Notes: generated by a model not told the origin, from the letters alone. Positions 1 through 12,478 are shown, counted from the first letter of the stretch. The stretch is DNA of 64,000 nt from Struthio camelus (GCF_040807025.1 NC_090942.1:82932273-82996272), one strand, 5' to 3'. Program-made: numbers and translations.

Positions 1-1599
1 TGAATCACTCCCTAAGAGTGCTCTGTTCTCTCCTGTGCCTGTGAAGGGAGCCCAGACCATCACTCAGATGCAGACACCTGCCTTGCAGATATTGAGAGGA
101 ACCCGAGCCCCAGTCTTCACCAAGCCTGCCTCAAATGCAGTCCAATCTTTGCAGAAACTACCCCACAGAAATACAGTCACGACAGAAAGGGAGCAAAAGC
201 TCTGTCTGACTCATTTGCTTGCTTGCCTGCCCATTTTCAATCAGAGCTACTGCAGTGAGCAAGCAGAGCTCTTCTTTCCCATCCCTCCCCTCAAGAAATG
301 AGAAAGGAGATGAGAGATTTTGCAAGAAGGGGGAAAACAGAGTTAGAAAGTGTTTTCCTACCCCATCTTTCCTGTAACTACTGACTTTCTTCTCTGCTTT
401 TGTCTTGACCAAAAAGATTTTGTTTCTAAATTTTATTTCGACATAGCTATTCAGAATGAGCAAGACATTTCCAAACAAGAAGATAGTTCAAAAGCGCTAC
501 ATGACCTTCACTAAAAATATATTTTCAGATTTGGGGATCAATTTCATGATCTTTTTTTGACAGGCCCAAGGCTTTTTTATCACAGTGTCAGTGTGCCATT
601 TACCAGTCCCCCATTAGTGATTTTGGAACCAACTATCATTTCAATGGAATTTACCAAATATGTAGAGGAATCAAAGATGAGCCTATTCCTAGAGCTGCAA
701 ATGAGTAACTGAGTGCAGCAGTGAGGTCTCACTGGCACCCCCATCAGAGAAGGGAGAGATTGGCCCATATCCATTTTGTTCAGCAGCATATATAATAACT
801 TGTCCAGGAAGCAGGTCAAAGGGTTTGGTTTAGGGACATTGAAACTGCTGGGAACATGGGAAGGAGGTATGGATGACTTGTGGGGAGAGACCTACTGGGA
901 AGAGGGAATATTAATAAGCTGCTTTTTCTCCAAAACAGTAGGCTGAAACTAATAACGAACAACAAAACGTGTCACCTTTATAATAAGGTATTAATGACAA
1001 ACTAGTAATAATGAGCTAACTATATACTTTTCATACTATATACTTTGATTTAGATATTCAAGGTTTGGGATTGAAACACTGCACATGAGCAGGTTTTCCA
1101 CCCCTGTCCACCGAAGCAACCGGCAGAAGGACTGGCAAGAGCCTAATTTTGGGCTAGATCATCTAAACTGAGCCTGGAAGTTGCTGCTTCTAAAATGATG
1201 GTGAGACATCTGAGGAAAGAGCAAGTGATTCCCCTGAACCTGGGAATTAAGGATTACAACTGGAGATCAAGGACACCCCTGCTTACTAGCTAGGCTGGGA
1301 AGCAGCAGAAGCGAAATGCACGTGCTGGCTCCTGCGCTGCGCACAGCCTGGGGGCCTGGTGCCTGCCCTTGCAGCTCCTGGAGCTGCAGGGCCCACATCA
1401 GCCACACAGCACCCCGCTCTGCCTCGGCAAGGAGTAAATTCACATCCCAGTGCAGGCAGGAGGCTGTGCTGGGGCAGAGCACAACTCAACAGATATGAAG
1501 AGTTGCTGCCTGTGCTGCACGGGGGGACCACACACCATCTGGCCAGCTTAGGCACAGAGCATGGGCATGGGAGAACATCTGCAGCGATAAGGGCTCTGG
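1..1599. other. Non-coding stretch, no gene recognised
   Basis: I see only short open frames with no recognisable domain and no convincing splice structure. The first 1.6 kb is ordinary AT-rich avian-type intergenic or intronic sequence. It could be part of an intron of a gene whose exons lie to the left of the window, but nothing here tests that. Confidence 0.5.
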
Positions 1600-1918
1600 A
1601 AAACAGGGAGTCTGAGGGAAACTGCAGGAGCTGGGGTTGTTTAGTCTGGAGAAGAGAAGGCTGGAAGTAGGACAGGCACAGTAACACAATTCCAGTGTAT
1701 TTGTTGGTTGTTGTTAAAAAGGGCAGTGATTAAATTGCTGGAAGGACAAGGATAAAATCTAATCAGCTGAACTTTCAGGAATGGAAAGAAGAAAGGAAAA
1801 AGAAAAAGCTTGGATATTGCAAAAAGCTTTCTCAGAGTAATGCAGCATTGGAATAGATCAAATAAGAAGGTTGTGAAATCAGCTTCACTGGAAGTTTTAA
1901 GAAGTTACGCAAATCTTA
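1600..1918 (+). mobile_element. Old, strongly diverged CR1 LINE 3' fragment
   Basis: The segment near 1627-1668 reads like the CR1 ORF2 C-terminal stretch 'gagctggg..tgttcagcctggagaagagaagg', which occurs in clean form at 5630-5660 in this same window. Further on, 1845-1905 parallels the later CR1 stretch 'tggaacagg..gttgtgga(a)tc(t)cc.tc..tggag..tt.aa' seen at 5838-5890. The match is broken by many substitutions and indels, so this is an old, inactive copy in + orientation. I infer the family from the resemblance to the younger copies in the window. Confidence 0.6.
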
Positions 1919-2284
1919 CCACACTTTCTTAGTAGAGGATGGACTACCATGCTGTTTCTCAGCTTTTTCAAATTAAAGGGCCATCAAACCTTAAAAAAAA
2001 AAAGAAAGAATGAAAGAAAGAAACTCATATATATTGCATGGATTGTTAAATGCATAGATGGTAAATAAAAATGTTTAGCATTTAGGTAGAAGATTACTAT
2101 ATTTTTACAAATCTTATTTTTCCTACTACAAATGCAAGCACTTAAGTTCAAAATATTTTTAAGGATAAGAACAAATAAGCTCTGATCTTTCCTGTCAAAG
2201 GAGTAGGCTTACAGTTTTGGAGTAGATAAATGCTGGCAAGATCTTTTAGCTCTATTTCTTGTCATATAAGATACCTCTTCACAC

Positions 2285-2354
2285 CTTGCTGCCTGCTACC
2301 AGGCAGCAAGTGAACATAGTGAACTACACTACATAGTTCACTACATAGTGAACT
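2285..2354. repeat. Cluster of three perfect short inverted repeats
   Basis: CTTGCTGCCTG (2285-2295) and CAGGCAGCAAG (2300-2310) form a perfect 11-bp stem with a 4-nt loop. Directly after it, TAGTGAACTA (2317-2326) pairs with TAGTTCACTA (2334-2343). AGTTCACTA (2335-2343) also pairs with TAGTGAACT (2346-2354) across a 2-nt loop. The last two stems share an arm and so are mutually exclusive. No gene is attached to them. Confidence 0.85.
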
Positions 2355-3433
2355 GTAGCATCTTGCAGAGAAGCAATGGCCAGCTTCTGCATTCTTGGGC
2401 CACTTTTATTCCCATCCAAATGTTTGGCAGCTAGACAAATCTGGTAGCATGATTATACAGTCATCTCCCATTAGCTGAGGTTATGGGGACCTAAGAATCT
2501 CAAAAACTGGAAAAGGCTAGGTAATATGGTTGGTTCATTTGGGACACACTGAAAAGCACTGCCCAAATATATAGAGTATAATGAGTGCGTGAAGGCCTTC
2601 CTGGTCCATCAGGGCATATTACCTCCATCAGGGCATCTTAACTCCAACACCTATACAATACAGGGAGAATTAGAGAGGAGTTCTTGAGACATCGCATCAG
2701 TATCTAACGTTAAATATCTAATCTGATGCTGAATTCAGCCTAGCTTTTTATTATTTACTATAGCTATTTTATTATTTTATTTATCAGTGGTCCCAGTACC
2801 CATAACGCCAATAGGCTTGGGTAGCCAACTAGTTAATGCTAATGACACAGCTGGTTAGGACTATGTGCTGACTGGGCAGCTTGCTGGCAGTCCCTGGAAA
2901 ATCCTAGAAGGTGTTTGTTCCTCAGTCCATCCCACGCAGAGAAATGGTGCCATCTACCCCAACACCTTATTTCCTCTCTGTGCAATGCTGAAGCTGTTAC
3001 TGGAGGTGGAGGTAAGTGAAGTAAGAGGTAACTTCAAGCGACAGAAGCATTCCATATGGTGCCAGTCCTTCTTTCCTAAGGAAACAGCAACCTTTGGGAT
3101 AAAGGAGAGAGGAGGGTTGTCCTGCAGCAGGACATTGCCTCCTGAGATGGAGTATCTCCTGTAACACTGTGGACTCTATGGTTTTGGTTTAGTGCCTAGC
3201 CTGTGTTCTGCTTGAGAATTTCTGCATTCTTTACATTTATGAGGAATTAACATACAGTTTTCCCCACATCCTGTGTAAAACAGGAGAGAGATTCAGGAAT
3301 ATAGTGCAAATCACAGCTAAAGGAATTCTATTGGAAAAGAAATACTGTTTCAATTTTGAATATTTGAATAGAGATCACTTCTTTCCTCCTTCCTGGCTCA
3401 GCCATCATCTCCAAGAGAGCGCTCTTTTTTTTG

Positions 3434-3457
3434 TTGGGTTGGTTGGTTGGTTGGTTG
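3434..3457. repeat. (TTGG)n microsatellite
   Basis: Five to six tandem TTGG/GGTT units follow a T-run. It is a short simple repeat with no apparent role. Confidence 0.85.
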
Positions 3458-4080
3458 CTGGGGTGGTTTTTTTCGCACTTGGAAATGATCAGGCAGTAGC
3501 TGAACATTTGTGCTGAGTCACCGAATCTCCAAATATGCATATCTCTTACAGGTCCTGGTATAAATTTTCCACGCCTAGAATATTTCTATGAACATCCTCT
3601 GTCTGTTCAGATAACAGGCACCCTGAAACAATAGGGGCAGTAAATTTCACATCCCTGATGGTAGTATTTACAGGTATTAAATTATCTTTCATATCACTCA
3701 TTTCCTAAGGTTTTTATTTCCAAGCTCTATGTGATCCTCCACATGGATCAAATGGATCCAAGGGACTAAACAAGGTGCTCTGAATCTCTGAATCTGTGAC
3801 CAAGCTCCTACCTTCAAACTTATAATCTCTCGCACATTTACTTTTCATTTTTGTACAAACTTGTAGAGAGTCTTACAGGTTCATCATTGAAAAGGAGGGT
3901 CTTTGGCACAAGAGCCCTAAGGGAATAAAAGCAGAGCGTATATCAGTGGAGAGATCAGCAGGGGAGATTTTGCAGAATCCTGACAATAGGAAATCCTCTA
4001 AGTGTCAGAGCAGGAGAGAAAAGGGAGAACTCTGCGGGAAAGAACTAGAGTAAATCAATTCATTATGAAAGAGTTTTGGG

Positions 4081-4845
4081 AGAGCACAAGGACATCCTTG
4101 TCCAGGGAATGGGACTGAATACCGGCAAGGGATATTCAAAGAGCTTCCATCTGAGATCAAACCACCCCAGCATGCCAGCAATTCTACCCAGGAGAATCAT
4201 CTTACATACTGCAAGAATGTAACGGTGCAAAAAGTGTTTCATCCAGAGACCCCTACAGCATCAGAGAAGCCAAAACGAGGAGAAACCCTTCCAATGTGTG
4301 GACTGTGGGAAGAGCATCACACTGAGCTCCTCACTGATCCCTATCACAAAAAACACAAGGGAGAGAATCCTTACAGATGCACCAAATGTGGCAAAAGCTT
4401 CAGTAAAAGGTCCACATTTGTGCAGCACCAAAGCATACACAGAGGAGGGAAACCTTACAGATACCCCTCTGTGTGAAGTATTTCAGCTATAGCTCAACAC
4501 TTGTTCAGCATGAAAGGGTCCATGCAGGACATAAGCAGCATGATTGTCCCCAGTGCGGGAAGAGGTTTGGGCAGGACTTGGATCTGACTATGCGCAAGTG
4601 GATATTCTTACCAGGGCAGAAGATCCACTCCTGTCCTGATTTTGCAAAAGCTTTAGCTGCTGGTCAATACTGATGAAACACCAAAGGGTCCACATGGAGT
4701 AGAGGCCATGTAATTGTCCTGTGCATGAGAAGTTCTCCTAGAGGTCAGACCTTATTCATCACCAGAGAATGCATATGTAGGAGAAACCTTACAGGTCAGA
4801 TAAATATGGGAAAAGCTTTGGAAGGAAATCACAGTGAATGCAGGA
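4081..4845 (+). pseudogene. Decayed C2H2 zinc-finger gene (Kruppel-type finger array)
   Basis: Remnants of at least four C2H2 fingers can be read in three different frames. Near 4270-4345 a finger reads [12 protein letters not shown] followed by a damaged helix. At 4366-4440 a nearly complete finger reads [10 protein letters not shown], then [10 protein letters not shown], preceded by a linker-like GENP. Near 4475-4530 the frame moves again and reads SSTLVQHERVH, then CPQCGKRF with the following histidines lost. Finger debris ('tgtaggagaaaccttacagg', 'gggaaaagctttgg') continues to about 4845 among stop codons. Frame changes between neighbouring fingers and missing zinc ligands show it cannot make a finger protein. 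It is either the last exon of a dead gene or an isolated relic. The upstream 4081-4230 resembles the linker usually found before such arrays. I see no KRAB or SCAN exon. Confidence 0.85.
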
Positions 4846-4935
4846 TCTGAGAAAGGTAAGTAGTTCTGAGCTCCTGAGCTGGAAGGGAAAAGGCATTCTC
4901 TTTCTCATCCCTAAAATAACTTCCATCAGCAGAGG

Positions 4936-6008
4936 CAGATCATTTATTGTCAGTGCCTGAGGACTGGAAGAAAGCCAGTGTCACTGCAGTCTTCAAAAAG
5001 GGCAAGAAGGAGGACCCAGGAAACTACAGGCCCGTCAGCCTCACCTCGATCCCTGGAAAGGTGATGGAACATTGACATCCTAGATGTCAATGACCTGAAT
5101 GAAGGCACAGAGTGCACCCTCAGCAAGTTTGCTGATGATATTAAACTGGGAGGAGTGGCTGACACACCAGAAGGCTATGCTGCCATTCCGAGGGACCTGG
5201 ACAGGCTGGAGAGGTGGGCGGAGAGGAACCTCCTGAAATTCAGCAAAGGCAAGTGCAGGGTCCTGCACCTAGGGAGGAATAACCCCATGCAACAGTACAG
5301 GCTGGGGGTTGACCTGCTGGAAAGTAGCTCTGCAGAGAAGGGCCTGGGAGTGCTGGTGGACAACAAGTTGAGCAAGAGGCAGCAATGTGCCCTTGTGGCC
5401 AAGAAGGCCAATGGGATCCTGGGGTGCATTAGGAAGAGTGCTGGCAGCAGGTGGAGGGAGGTGATCCTGCCCCTCTGCTCAGCCCTGGGGAGGCCTCTCC
5501 TGGAGTACTGTGTCCAGTTGTGGACTCCCCAGTACAAGAGAGACATGGCGCTACTGGAGGGAGTCCAGCGGAGGGCTACAAAGAGGATGAGGGGACTGGA
5601 GCATCTCTCCTCTGAAGAAAGGCTGAGAGAGCTGGGCCTGTTCAGCCTGGAGAAGAGAAGACTGAGAGGCGATCTCAAATATCTAAAATATCTAAAGGGA
5701 GGGTGTCAAGAGGACAGGGCCAGTCTCTTCTCCATGGTGCCCAGCGACAGGACAAGAGGCAACGGGCACAAGCCGAAACACAGGAAGTTCCATCTGAATC
5801 TGAGGAAAAATTTCTTGACTGTGAGGGTGACAGAGCATTGGAACGGGTTGCCCAGAGAGGTAGTGGAGTCTCCTTCCTTGGAGATATTCAAAACCCACCT
5901 GGACGTGATCCTGTGCAATGTGCTCTAGAGGGCCCTGCTTGAGCAGGGGGGGTTGGACTAGATGATCTCCAGAGGTCCCTTCCAACCTCAACCGTTCTGT
6001 GATTCTGA
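4936..6008 (+). mobile_element. CR1 LINE, 5'-truncated and internally deleted, with ORF2 C-terminus
   Basis: A CR1 non-LTR retrotransposon in + orientation. 4955-5065 encodes the reverse-transcriptase stretch PEDWKKASVT, then FKKGKKEDPGNYRPVSLTSI. At about 5068 the sequence jumps to [17 protein letters not shown] (5085-5140), so the part of the RT domain between these blocks is deleted. The FADD box, the avian CR1 version of the catalytic YxDD, is kept. An open frame then runs to a stop at 5926-5928 with the usual CR1 C-terminal sequence ([16 protein letters not shown] and similar). The 3' UTR ends with the avian tail 'ttccaacctcaaccgttctgtgattctg'. The deletion and truncation make it non-autonomous. 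The long open frame is a relic of youth, not evidence of a host gene. Confidence 0.95.
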
Positions 6009-7584
6009 GTAGCTGAGACTGTTCACAGTCACGCACAATACTAATGCTCCAATTCACAAAGTTACTTAAGCATCCACTTATTTAAGCCATAAATGCTTTA
6101 ATTATCTACCTCTATTTCCTTCCTCTGTCTTCTTTCAAACAAAAATGACATATCTCCCCGACCCTTTCCATCATTTGCCTTTTCTCGCTTTTCTCATGAC
6201 TTCCTCCCCTTCATTCTCCCTTTGACCAGGTGACTCCAGCTCAGGAACACCTCCCTCCACAGCAGCAGAACTACAACATCCTCTGCTTCACACCTAGTGG
6301 CTGACCCTTTGAGTCACCACTGGAAATTGAGGGACTTGATATCAACTGTTACACATGCAGATATCATTAGAGAAGGTGACAGTTTACTTTATCCAGGAAG
6401 AATGGGGCTTACCGGCAGAGTAGAAAGAAAGGCTGAAGGGGACAGAACAGCAGAGTGACCGCTGCAAGGATGTCATGCAGAAGATTTTTGAGCTGGTGTT
6501 CTTACTGGGTAAATGCTTGTTTTAATTTGACTAGCCAGTAATACACATGCATTTAACAGATCAGAATATCATCTGCTTCCCATTCTATACATAGAATTTC
6601 CAGTTCCCAAACCTGTTGTGACTAGAAGGAACAAAGAGAGCCTTATATCCACAACCTCAGGCCAGTGAAAGACAAGCTCTGAGACCTATCCACACATGCT
6701 AAAAAGAAATTATTTTACTAAATGTGAAACAATGAACAAAGTAAATTGTCATGGTCACTCACAGTTAATGATTACAAAGTCAACTGTCCATAATCTTGAG
6801 CAATGCTGTGCTAGGACAGCCTAGATACTGGGAGAAAATGGTTGAAATGGATATCACGGACATGCTGGGAAATACTTTGCAGTGATGCTGGAATGACTAA
6901 TAAGCTTAGTAGAGCTTATTGACTCTGGCTCCATGTGATTTGAGTGTCTCCACATCTGGCTCACCCAGTGCTCTGAGATCCACATGGGCTTGTGAGCTCA
7001 GGCACAGTGCTACATGAAAACACAGCTAGCCCACATCTGTCTGGAGATACAGGATAAAAGGTCCTCTGGGAGAAGGGAACATCGGGGAGTGTGGTGTGGG
7101 GTGCGCTGCCAGGCTCCATCCTTAGGGCCAGCACTGGGTCAGTAGTGCTGGTGCTGAGCCACAGCTTATAAAGCTTGCTGGGTCCGAGCTGACTCCGTGG
7201 GGAGCTATTCAGGTGCCTCTGCATCATTCCCCAAAACTTCTGGCTCCATCAGGGCACACTGGCTCAGGCTCTTCACCATGTGCTTCCAGGCCCAAGATGA
7301 CTCTGAAACAGTCTAGGCACATTCCAACTTTTAATCCCTATCAGGCAAAGATGTGCCTTCTCAGAGCCAACTCTGGTATCTCTGCACTTCAGGGCTAATA
7401 TAGCCACAAACAGGATAAGCTGTCCAGAGGTACTTGAGGGTTGACAGTATTTAGCATTGAAAGAGAACTTTGAATATTCAAAAAGTCACATACAGATACT
7501 ATCTAATGAAGACATGACTCCTTTGCAAAGGCGACTGTGGAGTAAGACTGATCATCTTGTTTTATGATGAATGTACTAGCCTAG
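6009..7584. other. Non-coding stretch, nothing recognised
   Basis: Pyrimidine-rich and AT-rich sequence without an identifiable gene, repeat family or regulatory element. Confidence 0.5.
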
Positions 7585-7788
7585 AAAGAGGCTAGAACAC
7601 TAGTCTAGGATTTCGGAGATGTGGGTCCACTTCTTATCTCTGCTTCTGGCCTGATGGGCTACTTTGTGCAAAACTCCTCATCTACCATAGTTTTCCCCAT
7701 TTTAGTTTTCCCCATTTGTAAAACTAAAGGCAGTGGCATGCACCTGATGGGAAGAAGTACTATATAAAACAGGTATTACAATGACAAA
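7585..7788 (+). mobile_element. MIR-type SINE relic
   Basis: The order of motifs follows a MIR: 'aacactagtctaggattt..gagatgtgggt' (the 'ggacctgggtt' block), 'ctctgcttctggcctgatggg' (the 'ctctgccactgac.tgctgtg' block), then 'ttttccccatttgtaaaact' (the 'tttccccatctgtaaaatg' block). A short local duplication of 'agttttccccatttt' is present near 7690-7716. It is old and diverged and has no function I can see. Confidence 0.7.
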
Positions 7789-10700
7789 GGCTATAAGAGA
7801 ACTGGTGGCAGAATAAAGATGAGAACTCAGGTGCAGGCTATGAGCTCTGTGCTTAGTTCTGTCAATCATCACTATTCAACCTGAGAACCCTTTATTTGAA
7901 GAGCTGGTTCCTGACTCTCACTCTCTTTAATGCTATTCTGTATGTGGTGTTTGTTTGGGGGAGGAATCACATCTCACTTCTCTCTTTTTTTCTCCAGCTA
8001 ATGGCGAGATTGTCCTAACTGTAAATAAGGAGAACCCTCACCACAGAATTCATATGAAAATGAACATGTTTTGACCTTTACACTCACCAACAGATAATGG
8101 TTTTTAGACTAAAGCTGATCCCCCCTCTCCACAGATAGACTGAGCAGGCAGTCTGTGCCCCATGCATCCTCCTGCTGACATGAGTCAGCTTGACTTGTAT
8201 GCATTAGGCTGAACAAGCAGCTCTCAGTTTCTTCTGTGGCTACTATCACTGAGATTTTATTTCAAAAAACTGAAACTGAACTGAACTGAACTGCACTGCA
8301 CTGAACTGAACTGAACTAAACTAAACTAAACTAAACTAAACTAAACTAAATACAATGGTAGATCATTCTTGAATACTCTCACAGAAAGTAGTGCTACTGC
8401 TTGTAAATTTAAACAGTGCTAATTTGTGAAAGAATTACCTTCCTCAAACCTAAAGAAAAATATCTCCCATAGAGGAAAAGGTAAGCTGATTTTTGAACCT
8501 GCTGGTGTGATGCTATATGGACTTCACTGGCACATAGGAACATGTATGAAAGTAAGATATTTGTGAGATTCAATTGTATCTCAACTGAATGCAACTGAAG
8601 AGTCATAAACGGCTTCCCAATAGGGGGCACTATGTTATTACATATAGAAACCTAGAGAACTCCACTTTTAGGAAGTGTCATGCGAGGAGACTAAATGTGG
8701 AGGAAGGCACTCTTTGGTTTTGTTAGTCCTCCTCCGCAAAAACTAATCTCAGGAGAAAAGCATACTGGTTTATGTAATTAAAAGCTACATTATTATGCAT
8801 AATTATATGCATCAAAAAAAGCCAAAACAGAAAACCCAAACCCTTCATCTAGGTTGCAGGGAGAATCCTGAATTTCTGAACTGTTAAGTGCATGATTTTA
8901 CCGCCACTCAAGATTTTCTTAATACAAGCTTTTGTGTATCGTTCTTAATTAGCTGGGAATCTTCTTTCTATGTGCATGGGACAGAGATTAATTTGTTTGT
9001 GGACTGGATTTTGTTTCGAGCCAACAGGAAGAAGGAAAGCAAAGGACTGCTCTGACCATAAGTAGTACTGACCTATACTGGAAACAATGATGCTTAGATT
9101 GACATTATCACATGAGAATCTCAGCTAGGAGGAAACAGCATCCCAGCATGGTGGTTTCTGAATGAGCAGGGATGCGCAGGATGGAGCTGAAGCAGGGGCA
9201 ACGTTGCTGTTTTGGGCTTGGGGGAAGGTTTCTGTCCCCATTTTTTCTGCCTTTGATGCTCACGCTAAGGGGCTGCAGCCCAGGCATGGGAAAAGCCTGC
9301 ATGTGTGCATGCTGCATGCCCACGCTTTTTCATATCCAGCTCCTGCACATCAAGTTCCCCCCTCCCAGGTTGATCCAGAGGGCTATTTGGCAAGCTCCTT
9401 GAAAGCAGTACACTCCCCCTTTTGCCTTCAACCTCCATCCTGGATTTTCCTGACGTCCTACCTATAACTCACTGTTTGAGCAGTTCTAGGCTAGAACAAA
9501 CAGTTGCCTGGAGTGGTGTGACTATGTCTGTATCCCACCTTCCGCTTACAGTAATTTATTTCTAGCGCTCACAGTCGATCAGAAAGCTCGAAGAAATAAC
9601 CACAGGATAACTGGCTTGCCTGAATCAAAAAAGAGCAGAAGTGAGGGATGAAGTTTCCTAGTTGTTCTGATAGCATATTGATTTATTTGTTGGCAGCATC
9701 CCTTCCACAGAGGACTTTGTGTGTCATACACACACAGCTAACTTAACTATTGCCATGACTACCCATATATATGAGACAAATACAGAGGAAGACTCTGTTC
9801 TTGCCTTGGTAATGGACGGAAGTCAAAAAGAGTCCCAGTAGCCTTCTCCGGGGCTTCTGAAAGGATGCTAGGGGAGGAGAAAGGGAGAAAATTGGTCACT
9901 GACACTGATTCTCTCTGTTCAGGCCTTTCCTCACTCCCAAGGAAGGACAGGAAACATCAATGTGTGAGGTCCAGGTAAAATGCAAGGCTGTCAGAGACTC
10001 TGACCCTGCCATTATCTGTGTATGAATATGAGAAAGAGAGAGAGGCGTGTGTTTGTCATGGGGTGGGAAACAATATCCAGACACAGAATTAGGGCTCTGG
10101 TTCATGTTTGCAGGAGGATTTAGCTAGGCCTATTCAAGCAGTTATCCTCTGCACAGCTGTCTGCCCTGCCCCTCGCCTGTCACCATGCAGACAGGATGGC
10201 CAAACATGACATGCAGCGAATTCCAGTTTGCCAGCTTACAGACGGGCCTATTAGCACAAATCCCCACTGACCTCCTCCATACACCAGTGTTAGGATCTCT
10301 CCCCAGGAGGCCAAATTTGGAGGTCATTCGCCCAGTTAGTTTGCAAGGAGAATTTGATTTGAAAACTTGTGTGGGGTCAACAGTCCTACAAGAGAAATGA
10401 GAGGAACTGATAGTTATTTAAGTATCAAGACTATGAATTTACAGGGGTCAGTTCAGGAATTACAGACATATAGCTTGACCTGTGAATGAAGCCCCAGAAA
10501 AAAAAAAAAAGGCACATAAGAACAAAGCTGTCAGACAATTAGCATCTTATTCAGGAGAGGCAACACTCAAGACAGGGCTTTTAAGAACTGGATCCCTGTC
10601 GAGAGCTGCAGAGACATCCCAGCAGCCTCCTGCCTCCACCAGGCTTCCAAGACTTTACCTCCTGCTCCCCTACCCTTCCCCAGACATCTCATCCCTGCTC

Positions 10701-12255
10701 CTGCGGCGCAGTTCACTACCTTCTCAGCTGTGTAGTCACAGATCTTGGAAGGCCTCATGAATCTAAGATCACAAAAATAATTGGGGGTAGAAATAGCATT
10801 TTGCATTCCTCTTGCAGCGTTCAGAATCACAAATGCAGAAATCAGAGGGCTCCAAGAGTCAGAGAGCTGCACAGCCAGCCTCCTATGACCTCCTTGGGAG
10901 TTGCCAGTGTAGGATTTCGGTTTGTAAGAGACATTTGGCAGGAGCAAGCAGTAACCAGAATATCCTCTGCATGTAGTATGTCAGTGGGGAGAAAGCCTAA
11001 GCCGAAAGACTTCTCCAAAACTGTAACTGAGTTTTAAATTTCCTCTGTTAATTGGCATAAAAGAATAGTTGCTTGAAAATGTTTGCAAAATTAGCTTTTG
11101 CTAAGATTTTTCAAAACTTATTTGTGGTATTTCTGGACACTAAAACCAATGTTGTATGTTCTGGATTACCAGGAATTAACACTTTTGATGATGGAGTAAA
11201 AGCAAAGCCAATTAAAAACGTTCCTATCTCTCTCCTTGCCAGACTACAAAAGTTTTGTTTCCATAACGTGTTTCTACCCTTTTGAATGCATCTTAATGAT
11301 ATGTAGCATTGTTTTTTAACCTGTTTTTGTTCTTAGGATCCTTGTATACAGTATTGCCTTGTATCTCTTAGTTACCTTTCATGGACCCTATTCAGGTAGC
11401 CCAGGGACCTTCTGATGTGTGGGGACAACAGTTCAGGAATTACTGCTGTAATCTTACTCAGTGAGAGACACCTGTACCAACATTTAGTGTAAAGGACCAC
11501 AGAATGTCCTGATTTCTGTTCTTGGTGGAAAACTATCTTTTCCTTGCACTAGTTCAAGCTTTACATTTCGTAAAAAAAAGAATAAAAAAAAAAAAAAGAA
11601 ATCTCAAACTCATGTTATTTAGCTGTGGGGAAACTTCCATAGAGATGCCCATCCATTACTCAGCTGGGAAAGGGGCTTAAAAAGCATTATCCACCAGGAA
11701 AGAGCCACCACATTTGCACTAGGTATATCAAATGTAATCTTTGCAATTACTGCTGGGGAAAATCTTTCTAAGAATTTCAAGGCTCATTACTATTTCATTG
11801 GAACTGCAGACACTAAGTTGCCAAACGCTATTGGTGAGTAGGAAACAGGTTGCTTTCACCACAGCATGTATCATCCAGGATTGAGTAATTGCTTCTGGGA
11901 ATATACCCCATACAGTTGCATTTTTTAAAAATACTTATTGCTTGCACAAGAAGTCTGTATTTTATTACTCTTAAATAATATTAACTGAATTAGACTAAGC
12001 TTTAAGCTATTACTTTTTGTCTTTTAGAACACTGTATAAGGAAATAAATATCAAGTTTTGGATTGCATTTTTCTGTATCTAATCATATAAAATCCTATGT
12101 ACAAGAATGACAGATTACGTTGCGGGGATTTTTTTCTTCTTTCTTTGGTTTATACCTAATGTTATGAGTAGTTCACCATAACTTGCCTTGCTGTTTGCTT
12201 TGCTGATAATATTTGCAAAAAATAAAGGCTGGGACTATTTTGCCTACTTTTGTTG
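7789..12255. other. Non-coding stretch with a pentanucleotide repeat
   Basis: No gene or RNA gene is recognised. Contents are the (ACTGA/ACTAA)n repeat at 8270-8351, a short A-run at 10498-10511 and an A-rich run at 11573-11596. Open frames here are short and lack domains, including the 126-codon one at 10567-10947 on the minus strand. Confidence 0.5.
8270..8351. repeat. Pentanucleotide microsatellite changing from ACTGA to ACTAA units
   Basis: About 16 consecutive 5-bp units. The left half is mostly 'actga' with 'actgc' variants. From about 8318 rightwards all units are 'actaa'. The switch is abrupt, which suggests that one variant unit was amplified separately. Confidence 0.9.
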
Positions 12256-12257
12256 TT

Positions 12258-12478
12258 GAAGACTGGCTATTCCTGGATCTATTTCAAGCAGAATCAGGAA
12301 AGGTCAGGAAAACCAGCATTTGTACTCGTGAAGCCTACACCTTACTGAACCCCTGGGACAAGCAGCTGTTTTCCTTGACAACAGTCTGGATTGCACTGAA
12401 GGCGCTGCACGTGTAACTGGGAAAACTCATCAGACTCCGCCAGGCCCAGGTCCATTTGCACAAAATAAGAATGACCTT
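12258..12478 (+). repeat. Unidentified ~220-bp direct repeat, copy 1
   Basis: This block matches 13269-13492 along its length, with diverged but colinear motifs: 'ggctattcctgga', 'cagcatttgtactcgtgaag', 'aactcctggga'-like 'aacccctgggacaag', and 'caggcccaggtccatttgca'. In one + frame both copies give a related peptide (RKTSICTREAYTLLN here, RKISICICEVYTLLN in copy 2). I do not recognise the family. It may be an unlabelled interspersed repeat or an old local duplication. Confidence 0.7.

Larger units (their letters stand above)
1919..4080. other. Non-coding stretch with inverted repeats and a TTGG microsatellite
   Basis: No gene is recognisable. The notable contents are the cluster of perfect inverted repeats at 2285-2354 and a short (TTGG)n run at 3434-3457. 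The 99-codon open frame at 2865-3164 shows no domain and no coding-like composition. The last 200 bases before 4080 may belong to the linker region of the zinc-finger relic that follows. Confidence 0.5.

Noticed and set aside
5155-5928. 257-codon open frame that looks like a protein gene
   Set aside because: It is the C-terminal part of CR1 ORF2 with the retrotransposon 3' UTR and tail directly behind it, so it belongs to the mobile element.
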